DNA of 64,000 nucleotides from 66-474 sp964489055. GTDB taxonomy: Bacteria; Pseudomonadota; Gammaproteobacteria; Xanthomonadales; Rhodanobacteraceae. The DNA is taken from NCBI GenBank assembly GCA_964489055.1, contig CAZAXF010000006.1, positions 16,159 through 80,158 on the forward strand, read 5' to 3'. A program made the translations under genes and the position numbers. The notes under the pieces were generated by a model. It saw only the letters and a program-made list of their open reading frames with translations, did no database searches and was not told the DNA's origin. Below are positions 37,165-45,759 of this stretch, one piece after another (within the stretch, counting starts at the first letter, position 1; the number at the start of each line of letters is the position of its first letter).

Positions 37165-37309
37165 GATCGGGCCGTGCGACGCAGGCTGACAACGTTGCGC
37201 ATCGATACGGAAACTGCAACACGACCGGCGTGATGTGCTCGGGTGGGATCAAGGCACCGCGCTCCGACGAACTTTCCACGGGCTGCTCGAATACCAAGAG
37301 GGAGTCTCC

Positions 37310-37582
37310 ATGAACAAATCCGAAATGATCAACGCGATCGCCGACCATGCCGACCTGACCAAGGCCGATGCCGGACGCGCGCTCGATGCCGTGACAGACC
37401 AGATCAAGCGTGCGCTCAAGAAGGGCGACGACGTTTCACTGGTCGGCTTTGGCACCTTCGTGGTGCGCAAGCGTGCCGCGCGCACTGGCCGCAATCCACG
37501 CACCGGCGAGACCATCAAGATCAAGGCTTCCAAGGTTCCCGCGTTCAAGGCCGGCAAGGCCCTCAAGGACGCGTTGAACTGA
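37310..37582 (+). CDS. hupB: DNA-binding protein HU-beta
   Basis: A 90-residue nucleoid protein that bends and compacts DNA as a dimer. It has MNKSEMINAIADHADLTKADAGRALDAV, the GDDVSLVGFGTFVVRKRAARTGRNPRTGE core with the DNA-contacting arm, and KVPAFKAGKALKDALN at the end. GGGAGTC forms the ribosome-binding site. It sits between lon and ppiD, as in E. coli, except that a tRNA-Val gene has been placed after it. Confidence 0.98.
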   Translation: MNKSEMINAIADHADLTKADAGRALDAVTDQIKRALKKGDDVSLVGFGTFVVRKRAARTGRNPRTGETIKIKASKVPAFKAGKALKDALN

Positions 37583-37627
37583 GCATCACCCCGCGTCCGG
37601 CAACCGTCGGTCGCGCGTGCAATTCCC

Positions 37628-37655
37628 GCGGCCGGCGCGTTTTGCGTCGGCCGTG
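37628..37655 (+). terminator. Possible terminator hairpin after hupB
   Basis: A GC-rich inverted repeat (CGGCCGGCGC, loop GTTTT, GCGTCGGCCG) begins 46 bases after the hupB stop. The 3' tract is only weakly T-rich (GGCGTTTGG), so termination efficiency is uncertain. Confidence 0.45.
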
Positions 37656-37924
37656 GCGTTTGGGGAGGCGCGGATGCACGCAGGCGCCGGATCCCGGATA
37701 TCGCTTCGCGATTCCGGGATGACGAACAGATGGGCGGCTGAGAGTGTGGCTCGTTGCACGATGCAACATCGCACGGGCGCGTAGCCTCACCGCTTGCCGT
37801 TGCCAGGCTCGTACCCCGCCAGGCAACCCCCGGCCCTCACTGGCGTTCGGACGTTCGTGGCGCTGCGACCTGCCCCGGCAGGTCGCACGCAGTACCACGC
37901 ACCCCGGAGGGAGAGGGGGAGTGA

Positions 37925-37953
37925 TTGTCGCGCTGCGCGCGACGCGGTATTGA
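37925..37953 (+). promoter_or_regulatory. Putative promoter of tRNA-Val
   Basis: TTGTCG (37925-37930) and TATTGA (37948-37953) are spaced by 17 bp; the mature tRNA begins 18 bases after the -10. Confidence 0.35.
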
Positions 37954-37970
37954 TTGAAGCGGGGAGCCGG

Positions 37971-38045
37971 GGGTGCTTAGCTCAGCGGTAGAGCGTCTCC
38001 CTTACACGGAGAGGGTCGCAGGTTCGATCCCTGCAGCACCCACCA
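37971..38045 (+). tRNA. tRNA-Val (anticodon UAC)
   Basis: 75 nt with encoded CCA. The acceptor stem GGGTGCT pairs with AGCACCC; the D arm GCTCAGCGGTAGAGC, anticodon stem TCTCC/GGAGA with loop CTTACAC (anticodon TAC) and the T arm GCAGGTTCGATCCCTGC are all intact. It interrupts the hupB-ppiD pair. Confidence 0.97.
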
Positions 38046-38114
38046 ACCCGGTGCATACGGTGTCGCTTCCCGTACAATAGCCGGCTGACCTTGCCCCACT
38101 GCACGGCGGTACCC

Positions 38115-40037
38115 ATGCTGCAATTCATCCGCAACCTGTTCAAGAACTGGATCGTCATCGGCATCTTCGGCGTGCTGGTGGCGGTCGCGTTCCTGTTTTT
38201 CGGCATCGAAGGCTACTTCAGCCAGAGCAACGCGACCTGGGTTGCCAAGGTCGGCGGCAAGGAAATTCCGCAACATGCCTTCACCCAGGCAATGAACAAC
38301 GCGCGGCAGGCGCAGCTCGACCAGCCCGGCAACACCATGGACCCGGCGGACTTCCAGAAGCCGGCATTCAAACAGCAGGTGTTGCAGCGGTTGATCAACC
38401 GGCAACTGCTGCTCAATGCCAATGACGACCTCGGTATCAAGGTGCCCGATGCCGCGGTGCGTGCGCAGATCGCCTCGCTGCCGGTGTTCCAGGTCGACGG
38501 CAAGTTCAACTCCACGGTGTATCTGAGCTGGCTCGCGCAGCGCGGCCAGAGCGTGCAGCAGTTCCAGGCCGACATCCGCCAGGACCTGGCCACGCGGGCG
38601 CTGCCCGAGGCCATCGCCAACAGCGCATTCGTCACCAGACAGGAGGCCGACGCATTCCTGCGCCTGCAGTTGCAGCAGCGCGACTTCAGCTTCGTGGACC
38701 TGCCGCCGCCGTCGCCCGATGCGAAGGACAGCCAGGTGAGCGATGCCGAGATCGCGGCGTATTACAAGCAGCACCAGAAGGATTTCATGAGCCCCGAGCA
38801 GGTTTCGGTCAACTACATCGAGCTCAACGCGGCGACCATGAAGGTCAAGCCCGATCTCAGCGACAAGGCCCTGAAGGCGCGCTACGAGAAGGAGAAGTCG
38901 AAATTCGTCAGTCCGCCGCAGTGGAACGTCGCGCACATCCTGATCAAGCTGCCACCCAAGGCCACGCCTGAACAAAAGCAGGCCGCGCTGAAGAAGGCCC
39001 GGCACGTGGACGAGCTGGCCAGGGCGCCGGGCGCCGACTTCGGCAAGCTGGCCAAGGAGTATTCCGACGACCTGGGTTCGAAGAACCAGGGCGGTGAACT
39101 CGGCTGGCTGCAGAAGGGCGACGCCGGCGAGGAATTCCAGGCCGCGCTGGACAAGCTGAAGAAGGGCGAGGTGTCCGGCCCGGTGCTGACCCCCGAGGGC
39201 TACCACATCATCAAGGTCGTGGACATGCGTCCCGGCCACGTCCAGAGCTTCGCCGACGTGCGCGACAAGCTTGCCGCCGAAGCGACCGCCGATGCACGCG
39301 ACGACGAGTATCGCGAGGTCGCGGGCGATCTCACGGACATGGTCTACAACGATCCGACCTCGCTGAAGCCGGCCGCCAAAAAGCTTGGGCTGCCGATCCA
39401 CACGACCCCGCTGTTCAGTCGCGATGGCGCCAAGACCGGGCTGGCGGCCAATCCCAAGGTCGTCAAGGCCGCGTTTTCCGACCTGGTGCTGGTGCAGGAC
39501 AACTCTTCGGACCCGATCAATCTCGGCAAGGACCACATCGCGGTGATCCACCTGGACAAGCACGTTCCCGCCGCGCCGCGCCCGCTGGCCGAGGTCAGCG
39601 ACCGCATCAGGCAGGAAATCATCCAGCAGCGCGTGGATGCACACGCCAGGAAGCTCGCCGAAGCGGCGCTGGCCAAGCTCAAGTCCGGCACTGCCCTCGA
39701 CGCGCTGGCCACCGCGGACAGCCAGAAGGTCCAGCACGAAAAGGGCATCACCCGCAACGACACCGCGGTTGACCCCAAGCTGCTCGAGGCCGTGTTCAAG
39801 CTGCCGCATCCGGCCAAGGACAAACCGACGCGCGCGCTGGTGCCGCTGGAGAAGGGCCACTACGCCCTGGTGGTGCTCAGCGCCGTCAAGCCGGGCGATC
39901 CGTCGAAGGTACCCGCCGAGGCGCACGCCTTCCTGCGCGAACAGATGGCGCGCGCGTACGGCAGCATGGACATCGAAGGCTTCCTCAAGGCCCTGCGCAA
40001 GGGCGTCAAGATCGAGACCGCGCCCGAGCGGCTCTAG
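38115..40037 (+). CDS. ppiD: Periplasmic folding chaperone / peptidyl-prolyl isomerase PpiD
   Basis: A 640-residue inner-membrane-anchored periplasmic chaperone near the SecYEG exit. The N-terminus is a single signal-anchor (NLFKNWIVIGIFGVLVAVAFLFFGIEGYF), followed by a SurA-like chaperone region (~35-180), a parvulin-type PPIase domain (NVAHILIKLPPKATPEQKQAALKKA, with GGELGWLQKGD and LTPEGYHIIKVVD), and a second, degenerate parvulin-like part. The ATG at 38115 is taken; the frame opens 24 bases earlier without a better start. A TACAAT box at 38073-38078 could be its -10 element. Downstream are repeats. Confidence 0.95.
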   Translation: MLQFIRNLFKNWIVIGIFGVLVAVAFLFFGIEGYFSQSNATWVAKVGGKEIPQHAFTQAMNNARQAQLDQPGNTMDPADFQKPAFKQQVLQRLINRQLLLNANDDLGIKVPDAAVRAQIASLPVFQVDGKFNSTVYLSWLAQRGQSVQQFQADIRQDLATRALPEAIANSAFVTRQEADAFLRLQLQQRDFSFVDLPPPSPDAKDSQVSDAEIAAYYKQHQKDFMSPEQVSVNYIELNAATMKVKPDLSDKALKARYEKEKSKFVSPPQWNVAHILIKLPPKATPEQKQAALKKARHVDELARAPGADFGKLAKEYSDDLGSKNQGGELGWLQKGDAGEEFQAALDKLKKGEVSGPVLTPEGYHIIKVVDMRPGHVQSFADVRDKLAAEATADARDDEYREVAGDLTDMVYNDPTSLKPAAKKLGLPIHTTPLFSRDGAKTGLAANPKVVKAAFSDLVLVQDNSSDPINLGKDHIAVIHLDKHVPAAPRPLAEVSDRIRQEIIQQRVDAHARKLAEAALAKLKSGTALDALATADSQKVQHEKGITRNDTAVDPKLLEAVFKLPHPAKDKPTRALVPLEKGHYALVVLSAVKPGDPSKVPAEAHAFLREQMARAYGSMDIEGFLKALRKGVKIETAPERL

Positions 40038-40189
40038 CCACGGCCATGGTCGCCCGTTCGAGGACATGTCCCCATGTCCCGGGCGGACGTTGCGCACCCG
40101 GCGCACTCGACACTTGCAATGACGCCTCGCGTGATCTTCGGCGCAGGCAGCCATGTGCGGCCGGCAGTGCCCACGCTGCAACACGCGGG

Positions 40190-40325
40190 CGCGCAGGCGG
40201 GCACTGCCCGGCGGGAATGCTTCCGGTCGATCCGGGCCGAGACCCGGTGAATGATGTAGCCAAGCGCGCAGGGCGGGCACTGCCCGCCGGGAATGCTCCC
40301 GGTCGATCCGGGACCGAGACCCCGT
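40190..40325. repeat. Duplicated GGCGGGCACTGCCCG palindromic repeat
   Basis: Two similar ~75-bp copies: GCGGGCACTGCCCGGCGGGAATGC...GGTCGATCCGGG.CCGAGACCC from about 40196 and again from about 40272. Both contain the GGGCACTGCCC hairpin. The 40038-40353 interval has no gene. Confidence 0.6.
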
Positions 40326-40353
40326 GCGTGGTGCAGGCCGGGATCCTGGCCGC

Positions 40354-41799
40354 TCAGGCGTCGCGGATCACCAGCAGCCGTCGCTCGGTCATGTCCTCGA
40401 TCGCATAGCGCAGGCCTTCGCGCCCGAAACCCGACAGCTTCACGCCGCCATAGGGCATGTTGTCGACCCGGAAACTGGGCACGTCACCGACCACCACGCC
40501 GCCTTCCACCAGCGTGTCCCATGCGCGCATCGCGTGCGTCAGGTTGTCGGTGAAAAGGCCGGCCTGAAGGCCGTAATCGGAATCATTGACCGTCGCCAGC
40601 GCGTCGTCGAATTCCTCCCAGGGCTCCAGCAGCGCCACCGGACCGAACGCCTCCATGCGGTTTAGCCTGGCGGCGTGCGGGACGTTTTCCAGCACCGTTG
40701 CTTCCAGCATGTTGCCGCGGCGCTTGCCGCCGCACAGCAGCTTCGCACCGGCTTTCTTCGCCTCGCCGATCCAGTCTTCGAGGCGCTTGGCCGCGGCCTC
40801 GTCGATCATGGGACCGAGGAATGTGTCCGGATCCTTCGGGTCACCGGCCTTCAACTTTTTCGCGGCGGCCACGAACCGCTTGCGCACTTCCGCGTACAGC
40901 GACGCGTGCACCAGGATGCGCTGCACCCCGATGCAGCTTTGCCCGGACTGGTAGAAACTGCCGGAGATCAGGCGCGAGACCACGAAATCCAGGCGCGGCT
41001 GCTGGTCGGCATCGACGATGCACGCGGCATTGCCGCCCAGTTCCAGCACCACCTTCTTCCTGCCGGCGCGCGCCTTCAGGTCCCAGCCCACCTGGCCGCC
41101 GGTGAACGACAAGAGCTTCAGGCGCTCGTCCTCGACGAACGGACCGGCGTCTTCGACGTTGCAGGGCAGGATCGAGAATGCGCCGCGTGGCAGGTCGGTC
41201 TCGGCCAGCACCTCGCCGATGATCAGCGCGCCGACCGGCGTGCGCTCGGACGGCTTCAGCACGAACGGGCAGCCGGCCGCGATCGCCGGTGCGACCTTGT
41301 GCGCGACCAGGTTCAACGGGAAGTTGAACGGCGTGATGAACGAACACGGCCCCAGCGGCACCCGCTTGACGAAGCCGCGATACCCCTTGGTGCGTTCGGA
41401 GATTTCAAGGTTCACGATTTCGCCGTCGATGCGCGTGGCCTCGTCGGCGGCGATGCGGAAGGTGTCGATCAGCCGTTCCGCCTCGCCCCGGGCATCCTTG
41501 ATCGGCTTGCCCGCTTCCACGCACAGCGCGTAGGCCAGGTCGTCCTTGCGCTTGCGCATGCGCTCGACACAGTGTTCGAGCACCGCGCGCCGCTGGTAGG
41601 GCCGCAGCGCCGCCATTGGTGTTGCCGCCTTCGCCGCGGCCCCGATCGCCGCGTCGATCGCCCTGGCATCGGCCATCGCCACGCGCGTGGCGGCCTTGCC
41701 CGAATACTTGTCCAGCACCTCGAGATCGGTGTTGGCCTGCACGGGCTCGTTGGCAAGGTAATACGGATAGCGCGATTTCAGTTTGGCGGCCTTGGGCAT
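40354..41799 (-). CDS. Aldehyde dehydrogenase family protein
   Basis: A 481-residue NAD(P)+-dependent aldehyde dehydrogenase. The catalytic Cys lies in SGQSCIGVQR and the general-base Glu in VVLELGGNAACIV; ITPFNFPLNLVAHKVAPAIAAGCPFVLKPSERTP is the cofactor-binding core. The C-terminal YGGVKLSGFGREG loop is standard. It resembles the glyceraldehyde-3-phosphate / lactaldehyde / phosphonoacetaldehyde dehydrogenase branch rather than succinate-semialdehyde enzymes, but no substrate can be assigned. It is monocistronic on the minus strand, flanked on both sides by repeat blocks. Confidence 0.9.
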   Translation of the reverse strand: MPKAAKLKSRYPYYLANEPVQANTDLEVLDKYSGKAATRVAMADARAIDAAIGAAAKAATPMAALRPYQRRAVLEHCVERMRKRKDDLAYALCVEAGKPIKDARGEAERLIDTFRIAADEATRIDGEIVNLEISERTKGYRGFVKRVPLGPCSFITPFNFPLNLVAHKVAPAIAAGCPFVLKPSERTPVGALIIGEVLAETDLPRGAFSILPCNVEDAGPFVEDERLKLLSFTGGQVGWDLKARAGRKKVVLELGGNAACIVDADQQPRLDFVVSRLISGSFYQSGQSCIGVQRILVHASLYAEVRKRFVAAAKKLKAGDPKDPDTFLGPMIDEAAAKRLEDWIGEAKKAGAKLLCGGKRRGNMLEATVLENVPHAARLNRMEAFGPVALLEPWEEFDDALATVNDSDYGLQAGLFTDNLTHAMRAWDTLVEGGVVVGDVPSFRVDNMPYGGVKLSGFGREGLRYAIEDMTERRLLVIRDA

Positions 41800-41903
41800 G
41801 ATGGTGGGTCCGGATACGTTCAGAAGAAGAATCTTGTTGTGCGGAAACTTGAATTGTTACCGATCGAATGTCACCGCCACGTATACATCCGCACCCATGG
41901 ATT

Positions 41904-42627
41904 CCGGGTTCCGTGCTGCGCACGGCCCCGGAATGACGAAGAGTTTTGGCAATGCGCGCACCCGTAGCGTGCGCTGCGCGCACGAATCGCCGGCATCGCA
42001 TCAGCCCCATCGTGCGCAAAGCGCACGCTACCCGTTGTCCGTCATTCAGCCGCCAGCTCGACACCCCCGGGCTTCGTCATTCCGGGTTCCGTGCCGCGTA
42101 CGGTCCCGGAATGACGACAGGCTTTGGCAATGCGCGCACCCGTAGCGTGCGCTGCGCGCACGAATCGCCGGCATCGCNNNNNNNNNNNNNNNNNNNNNNN
42201 NNNNNNNNNNNNNNNNNNNNNNNNNNNNNNNNNNNNNNNNNNNNNNNNNNNNNNNNNNNNNNNNNNNNNNNNNNNNNCGCTACCCGTTGTCCGTCATTCA
42301 GCCGCCAGCTCGACACCCCCGGGCTTCGTCATCCCGGGTTCCGCACTGCGCACGGTCCCGGGGTGACGAAGATTTTTGGCAATGCGCGCACCCGTAGCGT
42401 GCGCGGCGCGCACGAATCACCGGTATCGCATAGCCCCATCGTGCGCGAAGCGCGCGCTACCCGTTGTCGGTCATTCCACGGCCAGCCCGACACGCCCCGG
42501 GCTTCGTCATTCCGGGGCCAACGCGAAGCGTTGGAACCCGGAATCCGCTCTTGATCTTTCATCGGGCGCCGGGAGCAGATCCCGGGTTCCGTTCCGCCAG
42601 GGCCGGAACGGCCCCGGGATGACGGCG
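41904..42627. repeat. Composite repeat block (TCATTCCGGG palindromes plus paired GTAGCGTGCGC hairpins), ~178-bp units, with gap
   Basis: The phrase GGCAATGCGCGCACCCGTAGCGTGCGC recurs from about 41949, 42127 and 42379; the first two are 178 bp apart and the third is separated by the N run. Each unit joins a hairpin pair (GTAGCGTGCGC...GCGCACGCTAC around a short loop) to a TCATTCCGGGTTCCG...CGGTCCCGGAATGAC palindrome. A full TCATTCCGGGGCC compound element lies at 42508-42622. The interval 41800-42739 has no recognisable gene. Confidence 0.85.
42178..42277. other. Assembly gap (100 N) inside a composite repeat block
   Basis: Exactly 100 N with the same repeat unit on both sides; the true length is unknown. 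Confidence 0.98.
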
Positions 42628-42641
42628 TGGTTGTTGCGTTA

Positions 42642-42718
42642 TCCCGAGTCCCGAGTCCCGAGTCCCGAGTCCCGAGTCCCGAGTCCCGGTCCCGAGTCCC
42701 GAGCCCCGGACCCCGAGG
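42642..42718. repeat. Heptanucleotide tandem repeat (CCCGAGT)n
   Basis: About eight copies of CCCGAGT with late variants (CCCGGTC, CCCCGGA). It ends about 22 bases before the xseA stop codon. Related to the (CCCGGTC)n array at 20377-20459, which also abuts the 3' end of a minus-strand gene. Confidence 0.85.
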
Positions 42719-42739
42719 CGCTCGCCCGCATCCCCCGCA

Positions 42740-44107
42740 TCAGTGCTTCCGGTCCTCCGCCGGCCCATCCACCCGCAACGGCAGTTCGCCATCGGCGAGG
42801 CGGGCGCGCAGGGCATCGCCGGGATGCGCGGCGCGGGCCGAGCGCAGCACGTTGCCGCGCGGGTCGATCAGGATCGCGTAGCCGCGCTTGAGTACCTCCA
42901 GCGGGCTGACTGCGTTCAGCGCGCGGACCAGTCCGGACAGGCGTTCGCGGCGACGACGGTCGGCCTGTTTCCATGCGCCAAGCAGGCGGCGGCGCAGTTC
43001 TTCGCCGTGGCGTGAAAGTTGCTCCATCCGGGCGCCCGGATGGCGCGCGAGCAATCGCGTGTGCAGTTGCGCCAGGCGTGCGCCGGCACGTTCCTGGCGT
43101 TGCGCGTACGCGCGCACCAGGCGTTCGCGCAGGGCCTGCATGCGTTCGCGCCCGGCGGCCAGGCGTTGCTGCGGGCGCTGGGTGTTCAGCCGCGCCACGA
43201 GGTGGTCGAGCTTCTGCATCGCATCGTGCAGTCGCCGGCTCCAGGCGCGCGCGCAGCGGGCTTCCATCTGGGCCAGCGCACGCAGCAGCGCGTCGCCGTC
43301 GGGCAGGATCACCTCGGCCGCGGCCGAGGGCGTCGGCGCGCGCAGGTCGGCCACGAAGTCACTGATCGAAAAGTCGACCTCGTGCCCGACCGCGGACACC
43401 ACCGGTACCGGACTGGCGGCGATCGCACGTGCCACCGCTTCGTCGTTGAATGCCGCCAGGTCCTCCAGCGAACCGCCGCCGCGGGTCACCAGCAGCACGT
43501 CGTAGCGCGCGGCGCGCGCGGCCCTGCGCAGCATCGCCTCGATCTGCGCCGGCGCCTCGACGCCTTGCACCAGTACCGGCAGAACCTCGATTTCGGTCAG
43601 CGCGAAGCGTCGCCGCGCCACCGACAGCACATCGCGGATTGCCGCCCCGCTGGCCGAGGTGACCACGCCGATCCGGCGCGGGAAGGCGGGCAGGGCGCGC
43701 TTGCGCTGCGCATCGAACAACCCCTCGGCCTCAAGCTTGGCCTTCAACCGTTCGAACGCGCGCCGCAGCGCGCCTTCGCCGGCGTCCTCCATTTCCTCGA
43801 CGATCAACTGGTAGCTGCCGCGCGGCTCGTACACGGTGACCTTCGCGCGTGCCAGCACACGGGTGCCGTTGTCGGGCCGGAACCGGATCGTCGCATTGCT
43901 GCGGCGGAACATCGCGCAACGCACTTCGGCGGCGGCATCCTTGAGTGAGAAGTACCAGTGTCCGGATGCGGCGCGCACGAAGTTGCTGATCTCCCCTTCG
44001 ATCCACACCATCGGCAGCGCGTCCTCGATCAGGTCGCGCACCAGGCGGTTGAGCGCGGACGGGGTCAGCACGGTGCGCGGATCGCGCGCGGGGGCTTCAG
44101 TGGTCAT
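42740..44107 (-). CDS. xseA: Exodeoxyribonuclease VII large subunit
   Basis: A 455-residue catalytic subunit of the single-strand-specific exonuclease VII. The N-terminal OB fold (LTPSALNRLVRDLIEDALPMVWIEGEISNFVRAASGHWYFSLKD) is followed by the catalytic core with RIGVVTSASGAAIRDVLSVARRR, VTRGGGSLEDLAAFNDEAVARAI and SAVGHEVDFSISDFVADLRAPTPSAAAE, then a long Arg/Ala-rich coiled coil and the ALNAVSPLEVLKRGYAIL end. The ATG at 44107 overlaps the upstream cardiolipin-synthase gene by 11 bases. The small subunit xseB is not in the window. Confidence 0.96.
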   Translation of the reverse strand: MTTEAPARDPRTVLTPSALNRLVRDLIEDALPMVWIEGEISNFVRAASGHWYFSLKDAAAEVRCAMFRRSNATIRFRPDNGTRVLARAKVTVYEPRGSYQLIVEEMEDAGEGALRRAFERLKAKLEAEGLFDAQRKRALPAFPRRIGVVTSASGAAIRDVLSVARRRFALTEIEVLPVLVQGVEAPAQIEAMLRRAARAARYDVLLVTRGGGSLEDLAAFNDEAVARAIAASPVPVVSAVGHEVDFSISDFVADLRAPTPSAAAEVILPDGDALLRALAQMEARCARAWSRRLHDAMQKLDHLVARLNTQRPQQRLAAGRERMQALRERLVRAYAQRQERAGARLAQLHTRLLARHPGARMEQLSRHGEELRRRLLGAWKQADRRRRERLSGLVRALNAVSPLEVLKRGYAILIDPRGNVLRSARAAHPGDALRARLADGELPLRVDGPAEDRKH

Positions 44108-45572
44108 CGTCGGTGGGTGCGGGCGCGGTGGAGTCGTCAGTGTCGCACGCCTGCCGCCGCGACCGGCGGCGGTGGACGCGCAGCCGGATCCAGCGCAGCA
44201 CCAGGCTGATGCCGATCCACGCGGCCAACGCGCCGAGCGGCCAGGCGAACACCCGCGGCCACACCGCCGCGATCGCGGCCAGGACCAGCAGCAGCAGTGC
44301 GCCGCCCAGCAACGGCAGCATCTCGGCATCGCCGACTTCGCGGCGCTTGCCCAGGGCAGCGCCCAGCGTGGTGGCCACGCGCATCGCGCCGACCGCGCTG
44401 CGCCCGGCGCTGCCGTGTCCGCCCAGGCCGTGCCGGGGCCGCGGTGCGACCGGGCGCGCGCGCCGCTTCGAGAGCACGATCTCGGTTGCGTGCTCCAGGT
44501 CGCGTTCGTACTGGTCGGCCAGTTGCTGCACGAACGGCTCGTTTTCGATCGCCACGTCGATTTCGCAGTTGCCCAGCCAACTGGCGATGTTGAGGTTGGT
44601 CGATCCCACCCGCGCCCAGCGGCCGTCCGCAACCGCGGTCTTGGCGTGCAGCATCGAGCCGTTCCATTCGAAGATGCGGATGCCCTCTTTCAGGAGTGCG
44701 CGGTAGCCGGTGCGCGAAAGCGCGGCCACCAGCGGGATGTCCGACGCACCGGGCACCAGCAGCCGCACGTCCACGCCGTCGTGGGCGGCACTGGTGAGCG
44801 CGCTGATGTACGCGGACGCACCGATGAAATAGGCGTCGGTAAGCCACAGCCGTTCGCGGGCCAGCGCGGCGACCATCTGGTCCATGCGATAGGTGCCGGC
44901 GCTGGCGGGGCGGGTGGCGATCACGCGCAGCGCCACGTCGCCCGCGTCCTCGTTGACAACGCCCACGAAGGAGTCGTCCAGCGGGTCGCCCAGCTCCTCC
45001 CAGGTTTCGGCGAAGGCCAGCGCCAGGTCGGCGAGCGCCGGACCGCGCAGGGCAATCCCGGTGTCGCGCCAGGGCTCGCGCCCGCGCGCGGGGTTGCCCA
45101 GCCAGTGTCCGCTGACGCATACGCCGGAGACGTAGCCGACCTTGCCATCGACCACCAGCAGCTTGCGGTGGTCGCGGTTGATCCAGGCCAGCGGACTCAA
45201 CGGGTCGAACGGGTTGTAACTGCGCACCTGCCCGCCGGCGTTTCGCAGCGGCTGCCAGAAACCCGCCCGCGACTGGCCCAGGCACCCCAGCCAGTCGTAC
45301 AGCACGCACACCGCGACGCCGGCGCGCGCGCGTTCGGCCAGCGCCGAAATGAATTCGCGCCCGGTCGCATCGTTCCGGAAAATGTAATTGCCGAACAATA
45401 TGCTGTGGCGGGCGCCGGCGATCGCTTCGAGCCAGGCGTCGAAATTGGCGCGCGCGTCGATCAACAGTTCCACCGCGTTGCCGGTACTCAGCGGCGCGCC
45501 CGCGGCGCGCGACAGCGCTTGCTCGGCAAGCGGCCGGAACTCGGGAACCTGGCGGTGGCGGGAGGCGGGCAT
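44097..45572 (-). CDS. Phospholipase D / cardiolipin synthase-like protein
   Basis: About 491 residues with two HKD motifs: HRKLLVVD in WINRDHRKLLVVDGKVGYVSG and HAKTAVAD in GSMLHAKTAVADGRWARVGSTN. These define the PLD superfamily, in which cardiolipin synthases join two phosphatidylglycerols. Unusually, the hydrophobic segments are at the C-terminus (LLGGALLLLVLAAIAAVW and LGALAAWIGISLVLRWI) rather than the N-terminus, followed by an Arg-rich then acidic tail. I use the ATG at 45572; a TTG at 45608 would add 12 residues. Overlaps xseA by 11 bases; divergent from the PilZ-like gene. Confidence 0.85.
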   Translation of the reverse strand: MPASRHRQVPEFRPLAEQALSRAAGAPLSTGNAVELLIDARANFDAWLEAIAGARHSILFGNYIFRNDATGREFISALAERARAGVAVCVLYDWLGCLGQSRAGFWQPLRNAGGQVRSYNPFDPLSPLAWINRDHRKLLVVDGKVGYVSGVCVSGHWLGNPARGREPWRDTGIALRGPALADLALAFAETWEELGDPLDDSFVGVVNEDAGDVALRVIATRPASAGTYRMDQMVAALARERLWLTDAYFIGASAYISALTSAAHDGVDVRLLVPGASDIPLVAALSRTGYRALLKEGIRIFEWNGSMLHAKTAVADGRWARVGSTNLNIASWLGNCEIDVAIENEPFVQQLADQYERDLEHATEIVLSKRRARPVAPRPRHGLGGHGSAGRSAVGAMRVATTLGAALGKRREVGDAEMLPLLGGALLLLVLAAIAAVWPRVFAWPLGALAAWIGISLVLRWIRLRVHRRRSRRQACDTDDSTAPAPTDDDH

Positions 45573-45759
45573 GGCAACGATGGTCGGTGCCCGCGGGCCT
45601 GCGATCAAGGCAGCCGGCCCGGGTGGCCAGCCGCGGGCGGCGCTGGACCAGTCCGCACGTTGCGGGACCGGTCCTGCCGCGGACGCTGAAGGTCGATGCA
45701 GGTAGAATGAAGCCCTGCAGGGCGGCTTCGGCCGTGTACGTTTACGGGGGGATACCGGG